The position numbers were made by a program, and so were the translations under genes. Positions 11,811 through 26,200 of a stretch of 64,000 bases of DNA are shown piece after piece. Position 1 is the first letter of the stretch. Each line of letters begins with the position of its first letter. The notes under the pieces were generated by a model that was given only the letters and a program-made list of their open reading frames with translations, was not told the origin of the DNA and did not search any database. The stretch is from Hymenolepis diminuta (Eukaryota > Platyhelminthes > Cestoda > Cyclophyllidea > Hymenolepididae), in assembly GCA_900708905.1 (NCBI GenBank), contig CAADRB010000015.1, positions 2,492,199-2,556,198 of the forward strand. Direction: 5' to 3'.

Positions 11811-14399
11811 GCATGTTGATAGTTACGATCTTAAAGGTGAGCAAGTAGTTTTTGAGATAACATTTACCAAGCAAAGAGGGAAGTTGGGGGATTTCGATCT
11901 CGAAACCAGGGATTTGATATAGCTTTTGTAACTCTTGGTGTATCATTGTCTTAAGTGCCCTCATTACTTAAGACATCTGAAAGCATTTTATCCAGTTAAA
12001 GCTTAAGCTTGAATGCCATTTGTTAATGAGTGCAATGAGTGTCATCTTTAAAGAGCAAGGGATTGCTTTTTGTTGCATTTTCTTAATCCCTCATTTAATT
12101 AAACAGGCCAAAGTTGTTTGATAGCACAATATGTGTAGAACTCGAAAAGTTATCTTCAATTATCTCTCATATAGTGGATGATAGAGGATTAAGGTTTGTT
12201 TATAACGCTGCTCAGCGTCTAAGATTGCCTCTACAGGGCATAACTAAGCGTTAATATGCAATATAAAAAGGCCTCTTTGAGAAACCTTACAAATCAATTA
12301 GAAAGACGAAGAATAAATATATTGGGAAGTATTCGAAAGGAAGATGATATACCTATATTGACATTTTAGAATCTCATCCAGTAAAATGGACATCTTAAAA
12401 TCTGTACACAAAGAGTTTTTTAAAGTAATTTCAGGACAATGCTAAACAGGTATTCAATGGGAAAAAAGTGAAATTTGGATGATATGTTCCTACGGCAAAA
12501 TTTATTCCTCACATCCGTGAACAACAACGACTACATCTGAAGTGTACAAAAAGGAAAGTTAAGTGTTTAGGCCCACAATGGCGCCGACTCTGCCGATGAG
12601 AGTGAAATGGGAAAGCCGTATCTTAGAGATTATCACAAGCACAATGATGAACTACCAACTGACAGACTTCTTTGTTCAGATGGATGCTACAAATACTAGG
12701 TAAAAGCGCATGGCAAAACCCTTGCATTAAGTCGCGTCACCCAGATTTTCTTTGGGAAGATGATGATAAGATAAATCTCATTAAGCTTAAGGTGAAAATT
12801 TGAAGGCAGACTGTCTGGTAATTCTGAAGCCAAGATATTGTACAGTTCTCCCGATTCATGGTTTTTACCCCCGATGCTTCCATTTTCCTTCCAGTATGTT
12901 TTGAGATTTTCTCATGATAATGAGGTACACGATAATTTTTCTTCGCTAAGTGAAATAAAATGACTCTCAAAAAAGAGCTTAAATGACAAAGTGATGACTA
13001 CACACACATATATATCTATATATTATATAAATGGGATTGGAGGTTTGTTGGTAGGTTGGCAGTTAGTACAAATCAGGTCAAAATTATTTTATTCCTACAT
13101 CAATCACTTATATGCAGTTTAAGAGTCTTCAATTAAAGCCAACTGAGTGTGTTGCAAAACCATGCTTTATTTTCAGATGAGTTTAATCGTTGCCAATTCT
13201 TTTGCAATTTGATTAATTTTAGGGTACCTTGAAAGATTAAAAACGGAGAATATTAGGAAAGATAAACCTTACAGATAGACACGACTTAAAATAAATTGGA
13301 TCCCACCTTTTCCACCAGTTCTTCACCTTGCGGATGAGATATTTTATGAAACGTTGCTTTTAGGCTGTAATTTGAATTTTGGCAAACTATTAAGCGCAGA
13401 TTTAATGAATTATATTTTTGAAGTTGTTGGTTATTCAAAACCTTCAAAAGGTGCAGCCTGGACTTTTTATTTAATTGAGCTTAATTCCAGGAGCATTACT
13501 AAAATTTTACGTCAGGCAATTATAACATTAGGTTATTTCTTATGAGATCAAACCTTGAATTTCGGAATTGACCTTTTACTTATAATTATTTTGCGATTTC
13601 GTTATGAGGAAACTAGCCAAATCCATTAGAGATTCATCCCTTTTGTTGTAGCCTAAGCAGCCTCCTAAAATAGCTTAAAAATCCCAAAAATCAGTAATAA
13701 CACGTAGTCTTTTCAATGAGGCCTTACTCAGAAATACGACTCTGCAATTTGGCTCATCTTAACAAATATACAAATTTGATGAATAATTAACAATAACTTA
13801 TTAATTTAATTTTCCTGGATAAAATTTTTCACTTTTATCTTACGCTTCTATAAGAAGAAAAATGTCTATTGGGAATATGATTTCACTTGAATGCTTTTTT
13901 TTCACATGGGAATTCAAATATATTCTTTACATTCTTATTTCATTCTTGATATTTTGTAAACTTTATAGACTTTAATCTCAGACAAAATGGAAAATTATAT
14001 GGAAATCAGGAGAAAACATATTGTTAGATGTTAATTAAGAGTATCAATTTAATTTGACAGTAAAACTCCATTGCCTTCCGCAGAACTAGTTAGAAAAGTA
14101 TTAAGATGAGCAGTAGGCGATTTTGGAAAATGTGACCTCGAGAATCTTGACTCCAATATAAGGCAAGCTATTTGACCTTTACAAAAGGCGAAAAATCGAT
14201 AAGATCACACGCATATTTTTGATGAAAGGCATATGGAAGACAAATTTTAATGAAGCTAAATCTCCATTCTTTATGCCCAGAATAAATTTTACTTTTAACT
14301 AGAACAACGAAACAGAATAGCCCCTGATAACTAAAATAGGATTAAACACTATGTAATTTTTTCTCAAGATTCTCCAAACAGTTTAAATACTAGCTATCG

Positions 14400-14935
14400 A
14401 ATGGGTTGCACAGGATAAAAGAAGGCGCTCTGTAGCAGATCTGCTCCGACAGCGCGATGATCAGCGCACACATCTGTTAAGTCAGAGGTCGTGAGACATA
14501 TTCAGCGATTTTTATTACTCCAGCTATGCACCTTGGAGACTGTAATTTTCTCGTATTCTTCAAAAGTATGCTTGGAACGCCATAACTCGGAAGCGTACGG
14601 AATCGGTTCATCCGAACATAATGATATCTTTATGTGCTGACTCATACTCTCATTTCAAACCCATTAAAAGAAGTATTCACAACATTTGACTTGGGTGGAG
14701 AGAAGGTATCCCTGTGCCGCTTTTGTGAGAAACTCACATTCTATCTCCTCCCTTGTTAATTAGATTTAACCAGGGCAGTTGGACATCCACACCGCCGAAT
14801 ATGAACCAGTAGACATTGATCTCGTAATCTCTGACTTAGCAGATGAACACGTTGACCACAGCGTCACCGAAGCACATGCATACTTGTACCACACTGTCAC
14901 GTCCCTGTGGGGTATCGGTCCATACACTTGCATCT
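14400..14935. other. GC-richer island, unassigned
   Basis: A block that contrasts with the AT-rich surroundings. It includes an open frame on the plus strand (14779-15015) and interrupted frames on the minus strand, but no splice-bounded exon or family motif could be recognised. It most resembles an old repeat or pseudogene fragment. Confidence 0.3.
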
Positions 14936-16904
14936 TTGTTATGTCTTTGCCCTTAAAATTATATTTTTTCGCTTTGCTCTACATAATAGCTATTAGTGTT
15001 TCTACAGAATCATGAACATGACATCTGAGCTGTTCTTCCTCCTTTTTAAAATTTATAAAGTGAACACTAAAAGAAACTGATTCACATATAGTTTCCAATG
15101 TAATTATGAATATTGTATTTTTATTTTAACATCGACATGAATTGTAAGCTATTTTATGTGGGAGAACTTAATTTTCAATATGGTATTGTGAATGCTGCAG
15201 AATAATATCACGTTTTGCCAAATCAAGCAGTACATTTTTAAAGAAAAATTTATGAAGCACTAACATTAAGTCAAAAAATTACTCATGTTTTACCGAAATG
15301 ACATGAAATGCTACTTTTTATAAAGGGGAAAACCCACTGCGTTAGTTTGTACATTAGGGGATCCAGGGTAAAGTTATGTGATTTATACGACATCCCTCCA
15401 GAAATAATTGAGCGAGGAGATTTATCACTTATTTATTCTTAGAAAGTAAGCAGACAAATACTTAATGCCTGTTATAATGAAACACCCACTTTTAGTCAGG
15501 AAATGCCAATTAATTATTCCTACCCTTAGAAAAGCGAAGCAACAGCGTTTTTATAACCGCGGAAATATGTGTCTAAAAATGGAGCAATAAAATGTTTGAA
15601 TACGGGATGAAGAGGGATGCAGGAGCGGAGAATAGGTTAGAATATAAAAACTTACTTTAAAACCTTGTATGCACTCTAGCGAGATCTGATGTGACAAGAT
15701 CATGCAAGCTAATACCATCCTGTCATCTTCTACATTAGAGTAAAAAGTCTCTTTAGCGTACGCTAACCATTAACATTGTAACTGTAAAGATGGGAGGCGC
15801 CACTATCCAAACTTTGAACTTGTTCGACGTGAGAGTAGGTTTCAATCTACAGTTAGACGAAATTGGTTTGAAATGAAGACAAGTTGTTTAATGCAAACTT
15901 TCATTCCTGAAAACCACCGTATACTTCATTTAAAAGTAAAGTTCCAAACATACTTCTTTAAAAATCTCGAGGAATACTGTTTTATGGACAAAGAGACTTT
16001 ATCCACTGTGGAAACTTTGATTTTAAGATCGAAATCGCCAATATGACATTTTTCCTCACAGTAAATACTAAATTTAAGGCTTTAAACCCTCTGTTCGAGG
16101 CATTTTATTCAAATTGACCTAATAAAACCACATATGAATTCTGAAATCAACAGGTTATCGACCTTCTACTTAATCGTTATAGTTTTCCTTTCAAACAGTT
16201 AGGAGCTTTAAATGAATTTAAAGGATTCCTTCAAAATTTTTTTGATCAATATTAATTTAATTCTTAAACTTTTGGTCATGCCAAACTGATTTATTTATAT
16301 CTTCTTGCGGCCGAGGTTAGCAAGATGAGACTAGCATGGACACGTTAAGCACAGCGGTGCTCACTAACTGTAGGAATTATTACTTTTAAAATCCCCACAA
16401 GTTTGGATATTGTCCGATGGGAATTTAATCAAGTTAGTCTGGGACTTCTGTTTTATAGATGCATTTGTAAATAGTTTTTTAATAAAAATTATCTTATTTA
16501 AAAATTTTCCAATATGGAGCGATATTGGTGCCATTATTATCAAAAAGGTTGAATAAAAATACATATTTAATTTAATAAATGTACGACAAAGGAGAGAAAA
16601 ATTTGCTTTTAAACATGAAAGTGTTTATTTAGCAGCCAACAAAATACTGCATTATCTTAAAGAGGTAAAATCTGGCATTCTTTTCAACAGTATTTGATTA
16701 AGGCGTTCAAAGTAAAATGTCAAAGTTAGTAACTGGTAAAAATTATTTTCTTTTGAAAACTGTCTACCCAGACAGTAAAAATTCACTACAAAATCCAGAT
16801 TAGTTTGTGCTTTTAAAGTAGCTCTAAGTGCAGTTGTACTCTAAGAGACAAATCAAATTAGGATGGATATTCTCTCGTAAAACTAATGCACTTGAGTAAA
16901 ACGA

Positions 16905-17180
16905 TCAATAGTTAGGTTAGACAAACACAAGGAAAATGAGAAAAGAATAAAAAGAGAAATGGTGAGGTAAACCAAGGCGCCAGTACTAGCTGTGGGAAAC
17001 TCAGACTGTGAGGTACAATAAGACAATTGATCGATCTCGCGTTCTTTGCTCATTGATGAGCAACTAACAGTTAAGGTGATGGTATGATTTAATAGGCGCT
17101 CAACACAGAAACTAGGTAGGCCTATGAGCCAGAGTGTGTAGGTACTAAACTTTCTCTTATTACCTGCAGTTGATGCCTGA
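16905..17180 (+). repeat. Dispersed repeat family R, copy 1
   Basis: A purine-rich head (GAAAATGAGAAAAGAATAAA) is followed by GGCGCCAGTACTAG, GTGGGAAACTCAGACTGTG, a TTCTTTGCTCATTGATGAGC block and CAACTAACAGTTA. The blocks recur in the same order, diverged, at 28370-28660 and partly at 26800-27075. No consistent coding frame was found, so a non-coding interspersed element is likely. Confidence 0.5.
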
Positions 17181-18659
17181 AGCAAAATCTATCACGAAAC
17201 CTATTCGCATGATATAGAGGATGTTGAAAATCTTGCAGTAAAAATATGAGGTAGAATTCTTTTGTAAATCTATAATATTACAGATTGCAAGCGGATATAA
17301 AAACGCTTTGTGACTTTAGAAAATTTCTTTCTTAAATTAAAATTTCATTAAGAGCACACGTAAGATAAAAATACCATGCAAAGCTCTTCTAAGTGAACAT
17401 TTTTAGTCATCTCAACTCTGCTATGCCAGGAATGTAATTGGTTGAATATCGTGCGGAACCATCATGACTTTTTAACGGTTATAATAAAGGAATGAATTGA
17501 AATGGTCAAAACCGACCCTTCATGGCATTGAGCATCGTAGATAAGCATTTGGAGCAAACCTAGGGATGGATCATGAAATTCGAATTTCGGAACGTGAATC
17601 ACCCTCTTAGTAAATATTGTAAAAAAATCAGCGAAGTAACACTCCGTTATTCCTTGTCACTGCTCTCAGCATCAGTTTGATCACCTCCCCTATGTTACTG
17701 AAATTTCAATTATTCGATTTCATTTGCTTTTTATAATTGAAAAAAGTTAATATTTATTTGTTTTAAGGCGGACATTGACAATAGAGAAGAAGAGAATGCA
17801 GAATTAGTATAGATTAGAGGGACGTGTGCCTAATTGCTTAATTGTGCCTTTTTCTGCCATCATTAATCTATACTTCTGACACTAATTAAACACAGATTAT
17901 TTGAATTGTAGTAATTTCATGTAAATATTCAAAATACTGGTCAGATAACGCATTAAAATTCGAAGCAAAATCTTTCTGCGTAATCGTGAATTATATTGAA
18001 TTATTTGTGCAGTAACTTTGATTGACTGCTAATCTAAATGTTTCCACAAAATTAGGTATTTTCATTGGAAAGTCTGACATTTATTGGTAGAGTTATATCC
18101 TCACGCAACCACAAAATTAGAAATCAAACTTTTCTTAACAAAAAATCTGCCATTTGACTATGATTTTGATACTAATTTTAAAGAAATCGATTGTTGACCG
18201 TTATTGATTTCACTGTTAGTATGATAAATAATATGATCCCCGTATCATAAAAAAATCAAACAGAGGGGATTGTAATTTTGATAATTTAAAAATCTTCATT
18301 GCAAATACGAACAGTAGAATAAGGTTAAAATATCAATTAATTAATTCAGAGAACGAAAAACATGTATAAATCTTACGAACAAATCATATATTTGCTAATA
18401 AACAATATTTACCCAAATTTAACCTTATCAAGCCTTCAGAGTGACGCTTAATATTAATTAGCATGAGTTGCCGATTTAAAAGATTGTGTTTGTGTCTGTT
18501 AAATCAAAATGTTGAAGCAAAGGTACGATGGGGAATTATGATAATGTTGAAGGATGAATCCCTTCTTCGACGAAGAATTTATCTTACGTCATCCCTAATC
18601 ATCACCAAATTTGATTATCCTGTCCTTATAGTAATCTTTGTAATCTTTTAACCTTTCCT

Positions 18660-19090
18660 GGGACCCAAGCATCGTGTGTCCTCAGCTGACCTATTTCTCG
18701 TCAACTCGGAAAAGGTAAGCATACCTCGGACGATAGTAGCAGACACCGCTTAGTCGGCTTTGTTATTAACTAGTTCTGTCTGCACTGGCTCTTCCTTTTT
18801 CTACAATCGTCCCGACCAATTAAAGCACACATACAATCATTTCCTTACGCGTGTCCTCACCCAAAGTGTCGATTATTAACAGCCTCCATTAGACAAACAC
18901 ACAGACACACACCAGGGAACCCTAGCTCGTCAAACGCATCTCCCGTTGCTCAATCCTTCTCCTCCAATTCCCTATTTTCCCTTGAGACTCTGTACTGAGT
19001 TTTGTTCAATACAACCTGGTCTACGCAATCCTTGATGATCTTTTTCTTTTATTTACTGTTAGCACTCTACCGCTACAAATTGGTGACCCT
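18660..19090 (+). mobile_element. Solo LTR relic of a retrotransposon, with primer-site-like end
   Basis: A pyrimidine-rich block (TCTCCTCCAATTCCC) leads to TTCAATACAACCTGGTCTACGCAA and then CTACAAATTGGTGACCC near 19073-19090. TGGTGACCC is the start of a tRNA-Trp-type primer-binding site, as used by CsRn1-clade Gypsy elements of flatworms; the site diverges after nine bases. The TTCAATACA..TGG.CTACGCAA core recurs at 62241-62268. No gag or pol follows. It is probably an LTR plus a few bases of leader left after recombination or decay. Confidence 0.45.
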
Positions 19091-20736
19091 CAACAATCTG
19101 GTGATCTACAATGTTAAAGTAATACTTATTAAGTACAAAGAAAAGGGCAGTTAGTAAAGTTCAGTTTTGAAATTGGGGATAATTCGATAGAACTGAAGTA
19201 GATATTGGTCTTCAATGGTGGGGCTGTGCATTCGTTTGCATTATTATAATTCTGCATTTCACAAATATGGGGAAGTTTAATTTAGTTTAGTTTAAATTTG
19301 TTGGGAAGCAGAAAGCATATATATGATCAAGTTTACTTCAAGAACATCGGCTTGGATGGAGAAAATTAACCACGATAGTGTTATTTCCAATTTAAGAAAA
19401 GACAGACTTAAGACAGCTGAGGGGAGAAGGGAGGAGAAAATTTATTAGAAGGGAACAAAAGGAGGGTTATAACTTTGTAACCTGTTTGCTGAAAATTTGA
19501 TTTTGTGTGGAGGTGAAGATCCTGCTTATTGATATATGAAGAGGGCGATAATCAAGATAACCGGGTTCTAAATTGCTATAAGCTGAGATTTGCAGCCTGT
19601 AGACAATGTAAAATACCTTAGTAATGAATATGCGGTTTAACGCGTTTTTTCATAAACGAAATAATTTAATAAGAATAAAAAACTGAATATTAACCAGTAT
19701 GATTTGTGAGTGTTTTTATTAGGCCGAATTAAATCGTTATTTAATTTTGTCCCAGTGATTGACATTTTCCGTCTACTTGTCTGGTCAAAATTCAGTGTGT
19801 TACGTCGCTTTACGTCAGCCCTACTGTTCTAACCGTTAGCTGGAATAGCAAGTTATCTCTTTTTACTAGGTGTTTTGAGCAAAGAAAGTCGTATATACTA
19901 GTCTTTCTTGGCCTTCTCAAAGCTTCTCCCGCGCGAACGCCACTCAACGCTTTCTCATTCGGTGATGACTTAATGTCTTTTTCAAATAAATAAATAAAAA
20001 TATTTTGTTTTGGCAAATCATTTAGCTTAGTGAATTGGTTAATGAGGACTACATATCGTGGACAAGAATTCACTTAGGAATCTCGGAACAAATGTTGAAA
20101 TTTGAGCTTCACAACAAGCAACAATTGACTATCCGTTAAGTAAAAACTTGTATAGGCAAAATCTAATCAAATAAAGTCAGATTTTTCGACATTCTAACTT
20201 TATTCTCAACCTCATATTGATTCTCTAATCTTTACTCTATTGGATTTCTCACTGCTACTGAATTCACTTGATCTTCAACAACAAAAGTTACCTTTTCTGC
20301 CTAACCGTGGATTGTAACGATATGATACGGTATGGCGCTTGAAATTCAAATAACAAATCACTTAATGACTTTCTAAATCCGTTTTACTGAAGGATTTGAC
20401 TAATTTATTTTACTATATTAAGCTATCTAAAGACAAAGTTACAAAATGTGACTGAAAAGAAATATTGCGTCTACTATATCTGTTGCGATGAAATGTTATC
20501 ATAGCAAGCAAGATAATTAATAAGAAATTAGCTATTTATTTTCAACTTTATTTAATTAACTAGTCGCAACATATATCAAACAGATTAATTAACAAAAATC
20601 ACATTTTACTATTTCTCACAATTTTCGGATTCGCTTTATATTTCGAGCTATTTTTTTTATTTGAGCTTTGATTTGGACAGTTGTTTTGTTTTAAAACTTC
20701 TTCACAGTCCGCGTAAAGTAGCTGAATAAAATAACC

Positions 20737-20740
20737 NNNN
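20737..20740. other. Four-N gap next to a C-rich run
   Basis: NNNN sits directly before CCCCTCCCCCTCCTC. A polypyrimidine run at a gap suggests a short unresolved base-call or polishing problem rather than a scaffold join, but the true gap length is unknown. Confidence 0.9.
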
Positions 20741-21455
20741 CCCCTCCCCCTCCTCATGTTATCTTTTGATCTACGCACAGCTTATAATTGCAGAGTAGTG
20801 TTTATTTCGCAGATACCTGATTGCAACTTGAAACTTCAAAGAAACTTTAGGTACTCAAAAATGTTATATACAGTTAATTAGACATAAATCAGCATATGTT
20901 GAAGGAAACATTTATTCAGCCCTAATGAATGGTACTTTTAAATGGTGCAAATATTCAACAAAGTCAAATATGACTTGTCGATACATTATTTATTTAAGCA
21001 TTTAGCAATAATTAATTATCTAATCTAACAAAACAGTTTCTTTATTCTTAAAAGTTATTCGTATTTTACCATGACCTAACTCTAGTAAGTTCTTATCATC
21101 TGCTAATACCTTAGTTATTAAAGGTACAGAATGTACAAACAATCTAAATTAATTATTTGACCTATAAGTTCTGAATACCCCAAAACATAAAAGTACTCAG
21201 TATACGCGACACGTATCTGGAAAATCGAACGTTAGAACATTTGGTGAAAAGCAGTGGACCTTTTGATACTCTGGCATTATCTTCCGCCTCCTTTCGATTC
21301 TCTTTACTTCATCTCCTATTGGAATAATTTAGTATTCCACATTCTAGATTTCATTTTTACATTTAATTGGCTTATCTGTTATAATATAGATATATTAATG
21401 AGATAAAAGTAAAACTTATACAGAATTTTTATGATTGGGCAAAAAAGCACATTGA

Positions 21456-21630
21456 GGAGTTCACAATGCTACCAATGGTGATCAAGGGAATCTGGCTTGC
21501 GCTGGAACATTCCAGAAGATGGGAGAGTGTTTACTGATCGTGTATCTGATCGGCGTGTGTGCAGATTTCTTCGCAGCAAATCGGCGGTCAATATTCCCAC
21601 AGCATGGCGTTGAACATATTTAATGTCTAA
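21456..21630 (+). repeat. Dispersed repeat, copy B (pairs with 11633-11810)
   Basis: Shares GAGTTCACAATGCTACC, GGGAATCTGGCTTGCG, GATCGTGTATCTGATCGGCGT, TCAATATTCCC and GCGTTGAACATATTTAATG with the 11.6 kb copy, in the same orientation and order. Similarity is clear but diverged, so the insertions are old. No open frame of note. Confidence 0.6.
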
Positions 21631-22454
21631 CAAGTTGAAAGTTTAAACACAAACTCAGTAAACTCTCTCCATAGAGCTCCTCTTTGTTCTTCCTACTGCG
21701 AATATAGCCTAGCCAATATTGGAGGCAAATTTATACTAGGGGAGTCCACAAGAAGCTATTTGGACCTCTTAAGAGGATTACTAAGGTTTAACAAAAGGCT
21801 CTGCTACAATATTACATCCAAAATATATTAGTTATATTTTCCCAATTAGGTGAAATATATTAAAATGAAAAAAGTGAAAACATATCTACAAGCTATTGAA
21901 CATAAAATATGCTAGTTGTTAAACTAAGGCAAATGAAGGCTTTTATGACCAAGAGTTCACATAATTTTGCAGTTTTTATCTAGTTTTTAGCAAACACTTT
22001 GATAGTGATGAGGCAAAAAACTTTAAACTACATTAATTAAAAATTAGGCTTGTTATACAATCTCCAACATTCCCAGCAATATATCGATTAGTTGGAAAAG
22101 ACTGACATTTGGAGTTTCGATACAAACCTAAGTGAACTAAGCTAGAAAGTCGCAAATGGTAGCGGCTTGGTTGCGGAAGCCTGGCGTTTCCCGAAGAGTA
22201 GTAAGTGAGTAGAGTACGATCATCCTCATCAGATTAATTTTATCGCAATGATTACCTTTCTCAAAGAACTTTTGATGAAAATACTATAATTTGCTTAAAA
22301 GGTACATAAGCCTAAGTGTGGAACTGATATCACAATAAGCTTGTATGGCTGCCTAGAAATCGCTTAAGAGCAAGCTTTTAATAAAATTGATTATAGTTTA
22401 AGGCTTTGAGGACTACGTGAATTTGAGAGGGGAGGGGGGTTAAATTACAGCAAC

Positions 22455-22660
22455 CTAGTTAGCTAAACGGGAGCACGCACTGATAACAAGTGCTCAGAGA
22501 TGTGGACCGGTAGGGTAGCCGAATCCGGGAAGTCAGTGTGGTGATTGGCTAAATCAGAACATATACTCAGCTTTATGCTGTTTGCTTGAAGTGGGGGATT
22601 ACGGTTATGCCGGCAAGATGGTCGCCTCCTCATACCTACAGTAATCTTTATGTCCCTTGA
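22455..22660. other. GC-rich, repeat-like patch
   Basis: A roughly 200-bp block (around GATGTGGACCGGTAGGGTAG) with base composition unlike its flanks. It holds an 81-codon open frame on the minus strand (22708-22463) without a recognisable motif. A decayed mobile element is the likeliest source; no second copy was found in the window. Confidence 0.3.
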
Positions 22661-23243
22661 TCCTGATTCCCATATATTATGCTTCTTATAGACTTCATTC
22701 CCCTTCACTTTAATTTATTTTGCTTATGTGATGCTCCTTAAAAAACACGCTTTCTACAGTTATAAACAATATTAAATGATATACACACAGTGGATATTTT
22801 TTCTTCATATTTCAGGCTAACAAATAACCCAAAGAAATTATTAGCTTTGCATTTTAATGGGATTTTCAAACGGCCAATTATTTGGAAATGTTGGTAGGAA
22901 TTTTGGTGTAAATGTATATTTTGCGAGAAATGGCTAAAAGTTACGATTTTTGATAAAAAATTTATAGAACTTCCAAATATTTTAGTAACTTGCTTCTCGA
23001 AAGACACTAGAAAAAGAAATAAAAATAATCGAAATTGTTACTTTAGAATATAAATAGTGCCAAAGAATACTAGAAAAACCTCTTCTACTTTCTAAAGGCA
23101 AACTTGTGTATAAGCCTATCAGAATCGTCCACCAATAGAAGTTCTTCTTGGGTTAAGAAAGCAAAATAGGGTAAAATAGAGAACAAATTTCATCTTGAAC
23201 ACTTCAAACTTATACTGTCTTGACCTGAGAGTTGCTTGAATTC

Positions 23244-26200
23244 ATGGCCTGTGTACGGAAGTGGAATACTATTTTTAGACAGAAGGAAAACAGACAACGG
23301 GGTAGACGAATCAATTCAGTAATGGAAATAGCAAGCCTCAATTCCTATCTAGCATCAAATGACAGCGAGTGCGATAAATCCTCAATCATCAAATTATTAC
23401 CAAATAAACAAGGATCTGCAAATCCGTCCCATTCATCTTGTAAATCTTCTTCGGCTCTTAGATTGAAAGAACAACAGGCTTTTTCGAAAGGGGAACAGTT
23501 GGCAAAGAAATTAGCTGATGATCAAAAACATACATGTGAACAAGTTTGTGGTATGATTCCAGCCAATACTCACTCACTTAAAACATGTTCTCAAATATTA
23601 AATCTTAAGAGATGAAGAAGAATCGGCGTTTATGCCTGATATTTAATGATATTGAGATAAATACAACAAATTTATCAAGATATTTACCGTAGATTTTCTT
23701 TATTTTTGATATTTGTACCGAACAAAAGAGTTTAAATTCATGATATTCTACGTCTTTTGAACTTTTCACACCATTGATTTTGATTTCCTTATGTAATATC
23801 TTCAAATAGAAATCAATTAAATTCCTGATTTCCTATTAAGGCTATCGACGCCCAAAATAGAAATTAATCAGCCTAAAATCATATGATAAGCATTCATAAT
23901 ATGAAAACCATATCCTTGTCGTTTACATAATTTTGGATCTTTCGTACGAGAATGTGTAATGATACTTCATTTCAATCAAATATATGAAATTGAAAACAAC
24001 TGCATTTTTCAATTTTAAAAGGTCAGCTTATGCATCGTAAACACTGTGTTTTCGTTTTAGAGAAATGCCAAAATTTTAATAGCGTCGAAAAAAGTGAGGG
24101 CGGATCAATATCCTTTGATGAGTCGGCTGATGCCTTTGCAGCGATTGGACATGCAGATGATTACAGGATTATAAAAACCTTATTTCAGGAGGCAGACAAA
24201 AAAGGTAAATCTGAATTTATATTAGGGAACTGAATATTATTAACTGCCAAATTTTGTGTTGCCATGTATTTTTTCCTATGTGGTTAAGTAAAACAAATAA
24301 GTAAATTATTAAGATATCCACGAAACCGAAATAATACTTTAATGTAAGTTTTATATTTAATCTCGAATAAGTGTAGCTATTATCTTGTGGCATGTATATA
24401 TATATATATATATAAACGAGCTGTGAGATAATCACCAGGAGGCAAAAATGTATGAAATTGCTGGAGAATTTGCAATTTAACTTAAAATCACTGGTATCAA
24501 AATTTCTTTGAATTTAGAGAAAAGATTTTATCTAAACGACTTTATAGTTTAGATCAATAAAATTCATATCTCTATTGATGGAGAAATTGAGCCGTAAACT
24601 AAAATAATAATAGCTCGATATGAATTAGAAGATTTTGAATAAAGTTGCATAAAGTTATTGCAGTTTGTGTTTGAGATTAGCTACATTTTAGAAGGTGCAA
24701 CTTAATTTTCTTGAAATGCTACCAAAAAATTATCATTAACTCCTGGAATCGTAAGTAAAATTTGTATTTCCTTGTATCAGACGGTGGGCTTTATATTTCA
24801 CCTGAAATGATACTTTTGTTCAATGTGAAAGAGCTTGCACGGTTTTAATATGAAGATAACATTAAATCTCTTTTTATATTTTAACACAATCTGTTAAATA
24901 GGCGTAAAAAAATCTCCATAGGTGATGAAATTATTGACTACAAGGAATTGGTTTCTCTTATGGCAATACCCTACGAAGATCTCAATGAGAACAGGTACCA
25001 AACGGAAATTTATCGCGAGGCATTCAATGTAAGTTACGTAATCTAATTCAGTTTTATTGTACTCCTTGGTGAATGGAGGAATTGTATCTAACTGTTAATT
25101 TAGAAAACGTAATAAATACGTGTTTGCATTTGACATACATTTTAAAATTAACTGAAAAGAATTCTACAGTATTTGGTTGCAGCTAATCAATTTTTAAGTC
25201 TTTCGATTTTGAAATGCTACAACCGACGTTTTTTGCTGCTTACTGAAATTAAACTCTTATGCAAGAATAAAAGCTAATATAAAAAGTAAAAGTAAAAAAT
25301 CAATGTTTTCTTTTATTTTTCAACTATCTTAATAAAAGAAAAGCAAACATGCAAGTATTTTTAAATAAACTCCTGTACGTCGCTTGTGCACGGGTCTCTG
25401 AGCACATCTGCCTTTTCAAAGGTAATAGGTTGGGTTCCTACTGGTGCACACCCGTTGGGCGGAAGGGAAACCACACTAGTTAAATATGGCTAATAAAGAG
25501 GGTAGTAAAATTTGAGTCTCTCATGAATGAAGCTTCATGATGCCACTCTCTGCAAAAGATGAGCGTTGGAAAACACTTTTCTAAATGGGCTTAGGAATTA
25601 TAAGATTTCTAAGATTTCTCCATGGCAAAGTCAAATTAATTTAATTTATGTATTAATTATCAGTACAACCGTTCAAATAGCAATCCATGAAATATTTACA
25701 ATATACCCATTAAATCATAGGAAGCAACGGAAATGGGGTAAGTAAAGTTTAATGAGAGATAAGGACTGACGATCGAAACGAAAGTGTCAAAAGGTCATTT
25801 TAATGAATTTCCGTGTCCTGGTTGTAGAATATTCACTTAATGGGCAGGTCGCTGTCGAAATCCGAATTTCATAATTAGTTTCCATGATTACTGATGGAAT
25901 TCTTATTCACAATCTTTAGTAGTTGATGAACACTTTTTGCATGCGATGGCAGATCTTGCAACTTTAAGTTACTTTTTCTTTCGAAAACCGAAATAGCACC
26001 ATAATCTTATATGATCTTTAAAAATTTGCATGATCTTAACTTGACGGGAATCACTGAGTAAAGTTCACTCAACGAGAACTCTCATAGCCATTTTATTACC
26101 CATTAAAACTTGATCTTTCTTTGCATGGGAGAACTTAAGAAAAACTATTTAAAAATTGTTTATTCGTTATCAGAGTTTACTTATTTTAGCGGTTTGATGT

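Larger units (their letters stand above)
10565..23243. other. Long stretch without a convincing gene
   Basis: About 12.7 kb of AT-rich DNA holding only short frames without motifs or good splice context. Richer-GC islands at about 11.2-11.8, 14.4-14.9, 16.9-17.2, 18.66-19.09, 21.45-21.63 and 22.45-22.66 kb stand out and are mostly repeat-derived (listed separately). A purine/pyrimidine (CA/TA) run lies near 13004-13032. No tRNA-like cloverleaf was recognised. Confidence 0.5.

Noticed and set aside
24901..24921. Acceptor at 24900-24901 for the third EF-hand exon
   Set aside because: It gives an immediate in-frame stop; the acceptor at 24920-24921 restores both frame and a 12-residue EF loop.
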